This document shows positions 24,979 through 38,146 of a stretch of DNA of 64,000 nt, piece by piece. Within the stretch, counting starts at the first letter, position 1; every line of letters starts with the position of its first letter. The position numbers were made by a program, and so were the translations under genes. The stretch is from contig NC_081407.1 in assembly GCF_030272615.1 (NCBI RefSeq), forward strand, positions 442,922,213-442,986,212, written 5' to 3'. The DNA is from Cryptomeria japonica. Taxonomy: Eukaryota; Streptophyta; Pinopsida; Cupressales; Cupressaceae. The notes beneath the pieces were generated by a model, which was not told the DNA's origin, did not search any database, and saw only the letters and a program-made list of their open reading frames with translations.

Positions 24979-26573
24979 TGTAGACACCTAAAAATGGTCA
25001 ACGCTTGTGAAGTCATACTTTAACAATTGCGCATTGCCTCATTTTAGGTTTTTGCGTCGCATTAACATTTCTCCTATGTCACGCACTTGGTCTTTATCAT
25101 TTGCGAACATCGAGTCATTCTTCTATATTCTTCAATCATCTCATCCTCGAATTTGGTCTTGTCAACAACACTATCCAGTCATGATTTTGATCAATTTTAT
25201 CCTGTCGCATCAATGTGTGTATTCATTTGTCAACATTGGACATCGTCAATCCTAATTAGGGTTTTGTCCTTTTATCAATCCTGTCAATCTTGCAATCGAT
25301 TTGTCATCGATCGTTGCCCTCTTATCAATCTTGTCGATTTATCATCAATCCTTCAATCTTGTCATCAATCGCTGTCATGTGCAATCTTCTCATTTTGCGA
25401 TCGATTTGTCATCGATCGTGGTCATTTTCAATCTTGTCGTCTTGCAATCTATTTTGTCATTGATTCTTGTCCTTTTGTCAATTTTGTCATTTCGCGATCA
25501 TTTCGCTATCGATCATTGTCTGTCTTAATTATGTCAATTTGGATCAATTTGTCATTGTTCCTTGTCAATTGGCGCATTTTCTCAATCGAATCAAATTGTT
25601 TATCGCTTTGGTCATTTATCAAATCAAATCATGATCAAGTCAATTATAGACCTAATTGTCATTCTCGCATTGCTAATTCACCTTCTAGGGTTTTATGATT
25701 TAATCATTTAACCTAATGTGTCATTTCTTCCTTTAGGATTAATAAATTACTTATTTATCCTAAGTCTTCTCATTACAATTAAATATTCATTTAATTGGCT
25801 AATTATTCCTCTTTGTGAGTGAATTAATTAATAAATGAAAAATTATTGATTAATTCACTAATTTCTAATTTCCTATTTTCATTATTCTCTAATTTCCTAA
25901 TTTTCTAATTTATTCTTAAATTCAATTTCCTCCTATTTCTTTCCTAAATTTATGGCAATGACATAGAAATTTGTCATAGAATTTGTCATAAATTGTCATA
26001 AAATTCTTGACATAGAAATGTGTCATAGAATTTGTCATAAAATGTCATAAAATGTCATAAATTCTTGACATAGAAATTTGTCATGAATTGTCATAAGCCT
26101 TGCATAGCAATTTGTCATAGACATGTCATAATTTTGCTATTCTTGATTTGAATTTCCATTCGAATCACTATCATGCTAATTTGATCATTTTCTCCAATTT
26201 GTCTATAAATTGGATGAATTTCTTCACTCAAAGCCCTTGATTCTTGGATCCGAATTTCTATAAAATTACCGAACTTACGCTTCTAGTACTCTTGAGCTTT
26301 TCATCAATCTTGCTTTCAATTGTGTGTGCACTTGTAGGTGAGATCCACAAACCCATTGAAGAGGAAAGAACAACAATGGAGCCGCATGGAAGGAGTATTC
26401 AATTCTACATCTGGTTTGCATAATTTTCATTTTGAATGCTTTGTTTTCATACCTCTATTGAGTGTGCTTAGAATTAGGTTCATTTGCAATGAGTGTTCTC
26501 ATGATTGAGTTATCATGTCTAGTGTTTTGATTGATCTACTTATCTTTTGATGATTCCTAATTTCTACGCTACA
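24979..26573 (+). repeat. LTR L1
   Basis: Opens TGTAGACACC and closes TTCTACGCTACA. It holds many GTCATAAATT and GTCATAGAAT repeats (25950-26130). Its left part matches L3 and its right end, from about 26238, matches L2. TTGGTGAACCCGACGTG at 26578-26594 is the probable primer-binding site. Confidence 0.9.
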
Positions 26574-28926
26574 TTAATTGGTGAACCCGACGTGAATACT
26601 AACCTTCTAACCATTTTACTATGTTTTGGAGTGCTTCTAAGTTGATTTGCAGGTCAAAAACCCAAAAATAGGGCCGTGCAGTGCATTCTGGACACTTCTG
26701 CGCTTGTGTGAAGCATTCTGCGCCTGTGTTGAGACATCTTGCGCCTGTGTTGAGACATTCTGCGCTTGTGTTAAACATTCTGCGCTTGTGTCATGACTTC
26801 TGCGCCTGTGTAAAGTCCAGATCAGAGGTGAAAAATGCAATTTTTACTTGAAAAATTTTATATGTTTTAGTAAATTGCAATTTTGAGGGTCTTCGGTGCA
26901 TTTGTGGACAAATATGGTGCCCGGAAACACGATGAGACACCATTGATGTTTTCAAAATTTGGTTCTAGATTATTTGAATACCTTTCCAATGCATCAAACG
27001 GTTTGTAATTCGGAGCTAGGATGAGAAAGTTATGCCTTCTCAAAGTGGACTGAAATTTTGATAGTTTTCATAAATCAAATCATCTGTGCTTTGGATTTTG
27101 GGTACTAATTATTTGTGCAGGATCTTGGCATACGCATGACAAAGACTACAAATCAAACTACTAACATGTGTTATGCAGATTCGATGGTCAAAGACAACAA
27201 ATCAAACTTCTGACATGTGTTTTTGTAGGTTGCCTTGGAGAAACAACCAAATTGTGTGTTTGAGATTTTTAATTAGGCACTTAGTGATTTATAAATAGGT
27301 GGAAATGAACCTTTGTTTTCTTTGTTTGTTAAGTATGACATTGGAGTAGGAGAGTATGCTCTCATCCTTCATAGGGTGATCAGAAATCCAGATCTTCGAT
27401 ACCATGCTTGTGTTGTTGATTGTTTGTCTCCATTAGAGAGCCTGCCTTCCCGACCACTTTGCTTTAGCAAGCGAGTGATAATCGTGAGAAGGGAATGACC
27501 CAAAGTGAGTACGGCTAGAATTCCTTGGCATTCTAACTCACTATAAAAAAATACCTGATGAGCGAAAGCTTTGAAGGAAGTGTTACGTGGGAATTGCAGT
27601 TACTTGGGAAGTGATGACCCTTGAACTCTTTCTCATATCAACATCTAAGTAGGGCCTCTTGGTCTAAATCGTGCTTGCGCGACTACATTTGTTTGGTATC
27701 TTGATGGGCTTAATGTCTCAATCATGCTTGCATGACATCAAGGAGTAATGCTTAACAGAAATCCTTACTACATACCTTGTTTTTAGAGGCCAAAAACCCT
27801 TCTAGTTGCTTGAGAAGGACAAATTCGGATACTTGGAAGAGATACTAAGTTCGCCATGGGGAGATTCCATGGGGACTGATGCTTGGCTGCCCTGAGAAGT
27901 GAGTGCCGTGGAGGGGAGCCCGTGGGGTCAAGCATCTATGTATTCTCCTTGAATCCCATAATGAGTCTACCTCTCAAGTACCTAATGTCTTTGCCTACCC
28001 TAAGGAATGTGGAAATGAGCATGATTGTCTTGAGTCTAAGTTATAACATCTTGTATTCTTTGATTGTCAAAAGTTGAATGTTATCCCATTTCAAAAGCAA
28101 AACACATTGATTAAAACAAGATTAAACCCAAGATATTCATCCAACAAAAATTCAACAAGATTCAAAGATCATATTCCTTCAAACATGATGATCCAACATT
28201 GTTCAAAAACTTCTCTCAACTCTTATGTCACTTACATTTAGGTTCATCCTAGGTTGCATTTTTCAAAGTCATTGTCAAGTATCAAGGTTAGGTTTCACCT
28301 AAGTCATACTTCTTTTGCATATCAATAGAAGTCATCCATTTGCATATGTCCTCTTGCATAAGAGTAATATCATTTCATAATTAAACCTTAAGTTTCATCT
28401 TAGGTTGACATTGTCATACATTTGCATTTGCATATCCCAAGTCTCTTCATTAAGCCTAAGTCATTGTCATTGTCATATCATATTAAGATCATTTGCATAT
28501 TAATTATCCTTTCGCATATAGTGTCAAACCTAGCTCTTGTCATACTTGAGCAATCCAAATCTTTGATAAACCCTAAGTCATTGTTAAGAAGTCTAGACCT
28601 TATCAAGTCTTTTGTCCTTTTTGTCATCAATATCATTTCGTCAAACCTAGCTTAGTATCCAAGCATATAGGGGAGACATTGTCATCTTGTCCTTTGTCAA
28701 TTAAGCCCTTTTGTCCTTTGAGGTCTAGATATCATTCCAATTTCCTAAGGGTCCCTCTCTTAGTTTTGCATTCATAACTTTGTCAAAATCTTCAAAAACA
28801 ACAAAAACATAGATTGCATTCTTAACATAGATTGCATTTTCATCTATCTAGTTTACATTTAGTTGCATATCATATACTATCCTTAAAAAAATTCCAAAAA
28901 AAAAAATATTGCATTTGCATAGTGAC
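26574..28926 (+). other. Leader of the three-LTR element
   Basis: No supported gene. At 26693-26815 six 20-21-bp tandem units share CATTCTGCGC(C/T)TGTGTT. The remainder is AT-rich with frequent TTGTCAT and TTGCAT words. Confidence 0.6.
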
Positions 28927-31761
28927 ATGTCTATTGAAACAAGGTTCCAAGCACCAATGATGCAACAAAGTTTGACATATCAACCAACAATGCAATCACA
29001 ATTCTATCCAACCCAACAACAAAGCAACATTGGTCAAACTTATCATGATGATTTAAATGTCCAAATACAAAAACTAGAGGAGAAACTAGCTCAAGAAAAG
29101 GAGATATTGGAGCAAAAAGTGAAAAACAGTGAGAAGATAAGATCTCAAATGTCCAAAGTGTTTCGAAAATTTCCAGGCCAAAATCCAAAGATTGAGCCAA
29201 TTGATGTAAGATCCCTTCTTGAATGATCAGACATACCAGCCCTTCTCTCACAAATAGAGATGATGAAACAATTTCAAGGAAAGAGACCACATCAATTTCA
29301 ACATTATGTGCCTCCACAACAAGAACAAGGTGTTTACTATCAATCAGATTTTCAACCATCACAACCAATGGTCCAACATATGCAACCAACACAATCAATG
29401 GTCCAATTTCAACAATATGTCCAACCAACTATACAATGTCAACAAATAGTTCAACCAAGGGTGGAATATCAACAAGTTCAAGTTCAACCAACATATCAAT
29501 GTCAACAACCGCAACCAAAAATTCAAAAACAAAGGTTGCAACACACACCAAGCCAAGTTTTAAACATGTCAAACCAATTTGATCAACATTTAGTTCGAAA
29601 TCAAAACATGACATCAAATCAAAAACAAGTTCAAATTCCAAGTCCAACTATGTCAAAACCTCGAAAGAAAGGTGGCCTTATTGCAATCCTCTTAAGGAAA
29701 TGACTAAGTGAGTCTTTTGAGGAAGATAAAGATAATACACTTATGTCTAGCAATGCCTCATCCCCTCACAAGCAAATTGACTCTCCAGTGGCATCTATCC
29801 CTACACCTTTAGAAGTTCCGCAAGGACCTTCCATATTGTCTTCATCAAACAATACACCCAAGGATGCAATTATTCAAGAGCTATCCATAATTGATTGCCA
29901 CGATAATCCAATTCATGATGCACATCCTTGTCATGTTTCAAAAATACAAGATCCAATGCCACCATCCACTTTATTGCCATTACCTATTTTAGAGGACCCC
30001 ATTCCAAGTCCCTCTTCCTCATATTTAAGCATTGATTCCTTGCTAGAATCCATCACAAATGTTCAAAGTGCATTTCCTTCATGCCAAAACATTGATTCCT
30101 TGTCAGAATCCTCCATGCATATCCAAAGTCCAACCTCATGTCAAGAGGATAATTTAGAGCATGAAGATATGAGTCCTAAAGCAAATCAAGATCAAGATCC
30201 TGAAAACTTATCATCCCATCCAATTGTGGACTAGGACCCCATCTTCCCAGAAACTCATGATGATTCTCCTATTCTTGTCCATCATATCCAAAGTCCTATT
30301 GACATTCCACTCCCCGAGCAAGATCAAGATATCTTAGTCTATCCAATCCCAAATGATCCCCTTCCATTTCATGAACACAATGTCCTTTCAAATCCCATTG
30401 ATATTCCACTTCCTCAGAAAGATCAAGATATCCCTTCCATTCTTTCCGATGATCCCATTGAAAGTCAAGAGCAAAGCACCTTTAAAGAAGATTCCAATGA
30501 TCTTCCTCCTTGTCAAGATCAAATCATTCCTTCAGATCCTCCACAAGATCCACTTGTCCCTCCATCTCCACGTCCTAATCCCGCATATCCACTCCAAGAT
30601 CGCATTCCTTTTGATGATCCCATTATTTCTCCCATTCCATCTCTTGAAGAGCCTATCATTGAACCATGTCCACTACACACTCCTAGTCACCCTCATGATC
30701 CTGATACCCCTCATGATTCTAACGTGTCAGTGCAAGATGTTCATGAACCCCCTACATGCATAATGGGTTCTTCCACTTTGGTGAAATCCAATCCACTTCA
30801 AGATCTCATTATTTCTCTCATATCACATCCACCTCATAATGAACTCGCGTCTTCTTCCCAAAGAAAAGAGTATCCTATTAGTCAAAATATTGATAAAGGC
30901 AAAGGGGTAGACCTTCACAAGCAAGAACCCTTCCATATCAAAGAATATACTAATGGTCATGGCTACAGAGCTCACACTCAAGGCGTTGGTATCCCTTCAA
31001 AGTCAAAATCCAAATGTCCTCCTTCCCCATCATCGCTTCCATCCATTCTAGGTCCCTATATCCCTCCATCTCCTATGCAACGTCAGCAAAGGCACACATC
31101 TTGGAGAACCTTCCATCCATCCCACATGCCTCCATATCATTCCCATCCACACCGACATTCATTCCCTCCTCCAAGCAATTTGGATGCCAAGCATAAAAGT
31201 CATAAGTCTAGCAATCCACATGTATTCAAGGATCAACATGTCCAATATAATTGACATGTCAAAACAAAGAACAATATGATCTATAAAGAAAAAGAAATAT
31301 CCAAAAGGCCACAAAGGCCCACTGAGCAAAATCAAGCAAAGTCAAAATATATATGGATTCCTAAATCCCTTGTGCAAGCAATGCACTCCAAGGAACCACA
31401 AAAGCATGAAAAATCAAAAACCATGTGGATCCCTAAGAAGCTCCTTGAAGCACAAAAAGAAACATCCAACTTGGCATCCAAAATTGCTATTCCTCCATCC
31501 AAATCGTCCAAGTCTATTCCTCCATCACCTTCTTCATCTATTTTGGGCCCTTATGTCCCAAAATCCCAAGCCTTTCTTCCGTCAAAATCTCAATATCCAA
31601 AATACATCTTTCCTCCATCAATCCATCACCCCTCAAGGTGTGTGCCAATGTTGATCTTGCCTTCATTTTCATCCACTCAAGCCCAGTTCTTCCAATACCC
31701 TATCCATTATCCAATTCATATTTTCCATCCTTCCATCCCTTTGATCCAATCCTTTGCGTAA
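28927..31761 (+). pseudogene. Gln/Pro/Ser-rich ORF of the three-LTR element, 4 stops
   Basis: From the ATG at 28927 one frame runs 945 codons to TAA at 31759. It is interrupted only by TGA at 29224, TGA at 29701, TAG at 30232 and TGA at 31252, all one transition from CGA, CAG or TGG. The first ~100 codons hold a coiled coil (IQKLEEKLAQEKEILEQK). A Gln-rich stretch follows (VQMQPTQ-like VQ/QP repeats), then a long Pro/Ser/Asp-rich region (DIPLPEQDQDI-type repeats), and a basic end with twice-repeated (I/M)WIPK motifs. I know no family for it. It fills the place of gag, so a structural role is an inference. Confidence 0.65.
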
Positions 31762-33903
31762 ATCCTTGCCTTAGTTTCATCTCATTGTCCATGTCCTTAT
31801 CCTACCAACGTCTTTGAGCATACTTTTAAAGGTCATGGTCCATTCTTTTCAAGGCTACTATCCAAATAAAAAGATGCTTGAGTCCTTCTTCCATCCCCTA
31901 TCACGTGTCTATCATCTATTGAAAAAGTCAAAATACAAAAAAAAAAAGAGACAAAAAAGTGAGAAAAAGAAAAAAAAAAAGTAAAGCAAAAATAATTCGT
32001 CCACTGGTGAAAACCTGGCAAACAGGCGCCTTGGGCAAGTACCGTGATGAAAACCTAGCAAACAGGCGTCATGCGTAATTTATGAACTTCTTGCACGCCA
32101 CACTTGGGGGTAGATTCCCTTCTTCATATCCTATTGCCCTTCATTATCCTATTGAACCCCTGTCATTACCCTTCATATCCTATCATCCCTCATGTCCAAT
32201 TTCCTTTTTCCACCTTTGATCTTGACAAGGCTGACGATCGTCATGAGCATCATGTATCTTGTTTGCAGCTTTTAGTCCATCATCGCTTTTGGTCTTTATC
32301 CATTTGCTTATTACAACCTTTCATCCATATTCCCTGGCTTATTGCAACTTTCTACCATTATCCCTTAGCCAATCCCGACCTTCAGTCCATGTCCCTTATC
32401 CATTCTTGGTCTTGCTTATCCTATCCATATCTTATCACTATCCATACACTCATTTTCATTCCTTGATCTTGATCTGACATAAGGACGCAAAATTTAAACA
32501 TGGTTTCAAACACCTCTTGACATTTCCCTCATGCCATGTTCCTGCTTTACATTGTCATATCCAGTCTCTTGTCCCATCACGCCATAGCCCTTGGAAATTG
32601 CATCTGTATTGTCTCCACGATAAAAGGCCTTTGTCTTCCCTCTACCCACCATCATTTCAGCAAGCCTATTTATTCACCTGTCATATTCCTTGCCTTGCTA
32701 GACACTGGGGGCAAAATTTGAAAAAAGATCAAAAAAATCGAATAATGTCCTGAAAAAATCATTAAAAAATTGAAAAATGTCCTGAAAAAAGTCTTAAAAA
32801 TTGAAAAATGTCCTGAAAAAAGTCTTAAAAATTGAAAAAAGTCCTGAAAAAATCTCATAAAAATTGAAAAATGTCATGAAAAAAGTCATAAAAATTGAAA
32901 AATGTCATGAAAAAATCCTAAAAATTTCAAAAATGTCTTGAAAAAATCTCTAAAAATCAAATAAAGTCTTGAAAATAAAAAATGAACACAAAAAAATTGT
33001 AAAACTTGAAAACAAAGCAAAACGAAAACAAAAAAACGCATTTTTGCAATAAAGTATTCCCTTTATGCATCGACAGATCACTGAGCATTCCTCCAATGAC
33101 TCGCAATCAAACACTGTGCTTTAATGAAATCATGCTTTAACCAGATGAGCTTTTTCAATCAAAACCAAACATTCAAACTGATCCAAACTGTCATATTAAT
33201 CGAATATTGGCATCAAAATCATTTGTCCTTGTTCCTATTATCATGGGTCTTATACAGGGTGTGGTATACTCGAAACCAGACTGTGTCCTGTCTTAGACGG
33301 GGTACCGCATGTCCTGAAACCAGATAGCATGATCGTCCTATCAGCACGTTCAACTTTTGACAATGAAGATCAAGATGTTTGTTTGATTTGCTTGAATTTG
33401 TGAGTCTTATCTTATTAATTTATCTTTGGCTTCGATCATGTCCCTATGTTGCTCGATGATGTCACTGAGTGATTTAGAGTGACCGGGATGGCTCATGGTC
33501 TCTTTCTTTGATTGTGATTGTTGCTTGTCTATGCTATGTCTGTCTTTCGCAAATAGGGTTGCATTTCAGCTCTGGCCTTCAATGCCATGATGCTACGCAT
33601 CCATTTTGCTACATTAAAATAAAGGTTCTCACCTACAAAGTGCATTACTGAAAGCAAGTTTTCCTCCATCTCTAACTATCCTCTGTCTAATTTCTGCTTA
33701 CTAACATTTCTTCAGTCCATCTTGGCAGTCTGTTTGATCCTATCATTTTCTATCATTCTTATCGATCAATTGGCCTCTTTTCTGCACATTTCCGGCCAAT
33801 TCCTCGAGGGGGCATGCATATGTCATTATTATTGTCTGGGGCATTTTCATTATTGTTCTTTGAAACAACGCTTACAATCGCATTGTCTCAAAGAGGGGCA
33901 AAA
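31762..33903 (+). other. 3' untranslated part of the three-LTR element
   Basis: No gene seen. It contains a pyrimidine-rich stretch (32100-32470), an A-rich tandem array (32716-32985), and the tail shared with 35141-35562 that leads into the polypurine tract. Confidence 0.6.
32716..32985 (+). repeat. ~30-bp tandem array, about 8 units
   Basis: Units vary around TTGAAAAATGTCCTGAAAAA followed by AGTCTTAAAAA. It is preceded by ACACTGGGGGCAAAATT, which looks like an old polypurine tract. Confidence 0.85.
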
Positions 33904-35140
33904 TGTAGACACCTAAAAATGGTCAACGCTTGCGGAAGTCATACTTTAACATTTGCGCATTGCCTCATTTTAGGTTTTTGCGTCGCATTAACATTTCTCC
34001 TATGTCACGCACTTGATCTTTATCATTTGCGAGCATCGAGTCATTCTTCTGCATTCTTCATCTGTTTCGCTTTTGAATTAGGTCTTGTCGATAGCAATCT
34101 TTAATCATGATTTTGGTCGATCTTTGTCCTTGTCAATCTTGTCATATTGTGATCGATTCGTCATCGATCCTTGTCCTTTTTCAATCATGTCAATTTGGTC
34201 AATTTGTCATTGATTTTTGTCAACCAATTTCAATTAAATCATTTATCACATTGGTCATTTATCAATTCAAAATCATGATCGAATCGATATCAACTATCCT
34301 TTGTCAAGACCTAATTGTCATTCTCATTGCTAATTCATCTCTTTAGGGCTTCGTGATTTCATCATTTAACCTTGCTTATCATTTTCTCCTTTAGGATTAA
34401 TAAATTACTTATTTATCCTAAGTCTTCTCATTACAATTAAATGTTCATTTAATTGGCTAATTATTCCTCCTTGTAAATTAATTAATAAATGACAAATTAT
34501 TAATTAATTTACCTATTTTTCATCAATTTTCTAATTTCCAAGTCATCATTTCCAACCTAATTTTCTAAATTCTCCTATATTCCTAAATGTCTATTTCTAT
34601 TTCAAATTCTTGTCATAAATCTTTGCATAGCAATTTGTCATAAATTGTCATAAATTGTCATAAATCCTTGCATAGCAATTTGTCATAGACATGTCATAAT
34701 TTTGCTATTCTTGATTTGAATTTCCATTCGAATCACTATCATGCTAATCTTGTCATCTCTCCAATTCTTCTATAAATTGGATGATTTTCTTCAATCAAAG
34801 CCCTTGATTCTTGGATCCGAATTTCTATAAAATTACCGAACTTACGCTTCTAGTACTCTTGAGATTTTCATCAATCTTGCTTTCAATTGTGTGTGCACTT
34901 GTAGGTGAGATCCACAAACCCATTGAAGAGGAAAGAACAACAATGGAGCCGCATGGAAGGAGTATTCAATTCTACATCTGGTTTGCATAATTTTCATTTT
35001 GAATGCTTTGTTTTCATACCTCTATTGAGTGTGCTTAGAATTAGGTTCATTTGCAATGAGTGTTCTCATGATTGAGTTATCATGTCTAGTGTTTTGATTG
35101 ATCTACTTATCTTTTGATGATTCCTAATTTCTACGCTACA
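33904..35140 (+). repeat. LTR L2 (internal, shorter)
   Basis: It has the same ends as L1 and L3 but is about 360 bp shorter and more diverged in its left half. It is preceded by the polypurine tract at about 33887-33903 and followed by TTAATT as after L1, then by a copy of the 3' internal tail. Confidence 0.88.
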
Positions 35141-35562
35141 TTAATTTCCGGGATGGCTCATGGTCCTTTTCTTTTTTTGATTGTGATTGTCGTTTGTCTG
35201 TGATGTGTCTGTCTTTTGCAAAAAGGGTTGCATTTCAGCTCTGGCCTTCAATGCCATGATGCTACGCATCCATTTTGCTACATTAAAATAAAGGTTCTCA
35301 CCTACAAAGTGCATTACTGAAAGCAAGTTTTTCTTCATCTCTACCTGTCCTTTGTCTCATTTCTTCTTACTAACATTTCTTCTGTTAGTCTTGGCAGTCC
35401 GTTCGATCCTATCATTTTTGTCGATCAATTGGCCTCTTTTCTGCATGTTTCCGGCCAATTCCTCGAGGGGGCATGCATATGTCATTGTCATTGTCTGGGG
35501 CATTTTCATTATTGTTCTTTGAAACAACGCTTAAAATCGCATTGTCTCAAAGAGGGGCAAAA

Positions 35563-37167
35563 TGTAGACACCTAAAAATGGTCAACGCTTGCGAAGTCAT
35601 ACTTTAACAATTGCGCATTGCCTCATTTTAGGTTTTTGCGTCGCATTAACATTTCTCCTATGTCACGCACTTGGTCTTTATCATTTGTGAACATTGAGTC
35701 ATTCTTCTATATTCTTCAATCATCTCGTCCTCGAATTTGGTCTTGTCAACAACACTATCCAGTCATGATTTTGATCAATTTTATCCTGTCGCATCAATGT
35801 GTGTATTCATTTGTCAACATTGGACATCGTCAATCCTAATTAGGGTTTTGTCCTTTTATCAATCCTGTCAATCTTGCGATCGATTTGTCATCGATTGTTG
35901 TCCTTTTATCAATCTTGTCGATTTATCATCAATCCTTCAATCTTGTCATCAATCGCTGTCATGTGCAATCTTCTCATTTTGCGATCGATTTGTCATCAAT
36001 CATGGTCATTTTCAATCTTGTCGTCTTGCAATCTATTTTGTCATTGATTCTTGTCCTTTTGTCAATTTTGTCATTTCGCGATCATTTCGCTATCGATCAT
36101 TGTCTGTCGTAATTATGTCAATTTGGATCAATTTGTCATTGTTCCTTGTCAATTGGCGCATTTTCTCAATCGAATCAAATTGTTTATCGCTTTGGTATCA
36201 AATCAAATCATGATCAAGTCAATTATAGACCTAATTGTCATTCTCGCATTGCTAATTCACCTTCTAGGGTTTTATGATTTAATCATTTAACCTAATGTGT
36301 CATTTCTTCCTTTAGGATTAATAAATTACTTATTTATCCTAAGTCTTCTCATTACAATTAAATATTCATTTAATTGGCTAATTATTCCTCTTTGTGAGTG
36401 AATTAATTAATAAATGAAAAATTATTGATTAATTCACTAATTTCTAATTTCCTATTTTCATTATTCTCTAATTTCCTAATTTTCTAATTTATTCTTAAAT
36501 TCAATTTCCTCCTATTTCTTTCCTAAATTTATGGCAATGACATAGAAATTTGTCATAGAATTTGTCATAAATTGTCATAAAATTCTTGACATAGAAATGT
36601 GTCATAGAATTTGTCATAAAATGTCATAAAATGTCATAAAATGTCATAAATTCTTGACATAGAAATTTGTCATGAATTGTCATAAGCCTTGCATAGCAAT
36701 TTGTCATAGACATGTCATAATTTTGCTATTCTTGATTTGAATTTCTATTCGAATCACTATCATGCTAATTTGATCATTTTCTCCAATTTGTCTATAAATT
36801 GGATGAATTTCTTCACTCAAAGCCCTTCATTTTCATAAATCCGAATTTTCTATCAAACTACCGAACTTACGCTTCTAGTACTCTTGAGTTTTTCATCAAT
36901 CTTGCTTTCAATTGTGAGTGCACTTGTAGGTGAGATCCACAAACCCATTGAAGAGGAAAGAACAACAATGGAGCCGCATGGAAGGAGTATTCAATTCTAC
37001 GTCCGGTTTGCATAATTTTCATTTTGAATGCTTTGTTTTCATACCTCCATTGAATGTGCTTTGGAATTAGGTTCATTTCAATGAGTGTTCTTTTGATTAA
37101 GTTATCATGTCTTGTGTTTTGATTGATTGATCTACTTGTTGTGATGATTCCTAATTTCTACGCTACA
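35563..37167 (+). repeat. LTR L3
   Basis: It is 1,605 bp, nearly identical to L1 up to about 36827, then with its own variants. It is followed by the CAAAG duplication. Confidence 0.9.
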
Positions 37168-37247
37168 CAAAGATTAAATACAATTAATATAATGATAAGT
37201 ATTGTAGGTTAAAAACAATTAATGTAATATATCAAACAAAAGTGTAT

Positions 37248-38030
37248 CAGATCCAAAGATGCTTCTCCAGTGCACGGAGGAGGGCTCACCATTGATGAAG
37301 CAGCTATGGATATTTCCTGTATGAAAAAATTATAAGATTTTAATTATTCACAAGTTCACATGTACACGTGCATATAATCATGAAATCAAGAAAATAAAGT
37401 AGAGATACATACCTCCACCCTCTCTCGATCCACAGGCGAATCAGGTGCATTCAACAAATCCACATTGCTCAATGGTTGTGGTACATGTAAAATAGACACA
37501 AAACACTAATCAATTTACAAATCCCAACTCAGACAATTTTAACATTTTCAAACAATTGTACAACTAAAAATGTGTTGAATTACCTTCCCACGTTTTGGCA
37601 TCTTCGAGGAATTCTTTTGCTTAGGACGAGGCCTAGACGCAAAGGGGGTACCCTAAAAAATGAAAAATTAACATGAGATATTAGTACATATAATATATTA
37701 AACATAATTTTAAAAATCTAAAATGAAATGACTTTCATATTCCATCAAAACAATACATAAAAAAGGGTGTACAAAATATGATACCGTATAGCCTTGTAGA
37801 CCAAAATCAATTGCTGAGAGTGTGATGTCATCAATTTGGGACATTTGGTACCCTATCAACACCTACAAAACAAAAATTGGACCAAGCATTAAATATAGTT
37901 AGTATATCTTGTATTTTTTTTAATTCAAAGTGTACTATTCTATTTAAACATGTTACAAAATTTATACATCAGGCATCGAAGTTGCAACTGTATTAACTGC
38001 GGGAGGAGTATGGGATACCGCTGCTATATC
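37248..38030 (-). pseudogene. Exons 4-8 of the unknown transposon gene
   Basis: Five short exons separated by introns with recognisable ends: 38031-38146 (GTGTGT...TTTCAG), 37863-37967 (GTATAA...TTTGTAG), 37653-37784 (GTATCA...TTTTTTAG), 37485-37583 (GTAATT...ACAT, acceptor changed), and 37317-37412 (GTATGT...CATACAG). Exon 6 is basic (SRPRPKQKN then KMPKRGK), which could be a nuclear-localisation segment. Confidence 0.6.
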
Positions 38031-38146
38031 CTGAAATGCATATTATTTGTAAGAATTAAAATCAGTGTATAAATGGAAATTGATTTATGTAATTACAAAT
38101 TTAAAGTGACTAATAAATAAAATGCTATGAGTTCAAATCAACACAC

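Larger units (their letters stand above)
24979..37167 (+). mobile_element. RT-less LTR element with three LTRs, TSD CAAAG
   Basis: The outer LTRs (24979-26573 and 35563-37167) are flanked by perfect CAAAG duplications (24974-24978 and 37168-37172). A third LTR lies at 33904-35140, followed by a 422-bp repeat of the internal 3' tail (35141-35562), each time with the tract CAAAGAGGGGCAAAA before the LTR. The internal region encodes one long Gln/Pro/Ser-rich frame but no recognisable gag knuckle or pol. It lies in an intron of the transposon gene. Confidence 0.9.

Noticed and set aside
25087-25698. 203-codon ORF in LTR L1 (and 158-codon counterpart at 35737-36213 in L3)
   Set aside because: It lies within an LTR, is composed of repetitive TTGTCAT/CGAT words (many I, S, C, F), and is frame-shifted or truncated in L2 and L3.
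26693-26815. Possible CRISPR-like array of 21-bp units
   Set aside because: The units are directly contiguous with no unique spacers, and the window is plant-like; it is an ordinary tandem repeat.
28931-29428. 165-codon minus-strand ORF
   Set aside because: It is the antisense shadow of the Gln-rich plus-strand ORF of the three-LTR element.
32104-32466. Hydrophobic 120-codon ORF that could look like a membrane protein
   Set aside because: It comes from a pyrimidine-rich stretch in the 3' untranslated part of the three-LTR element; no homologue or start context.
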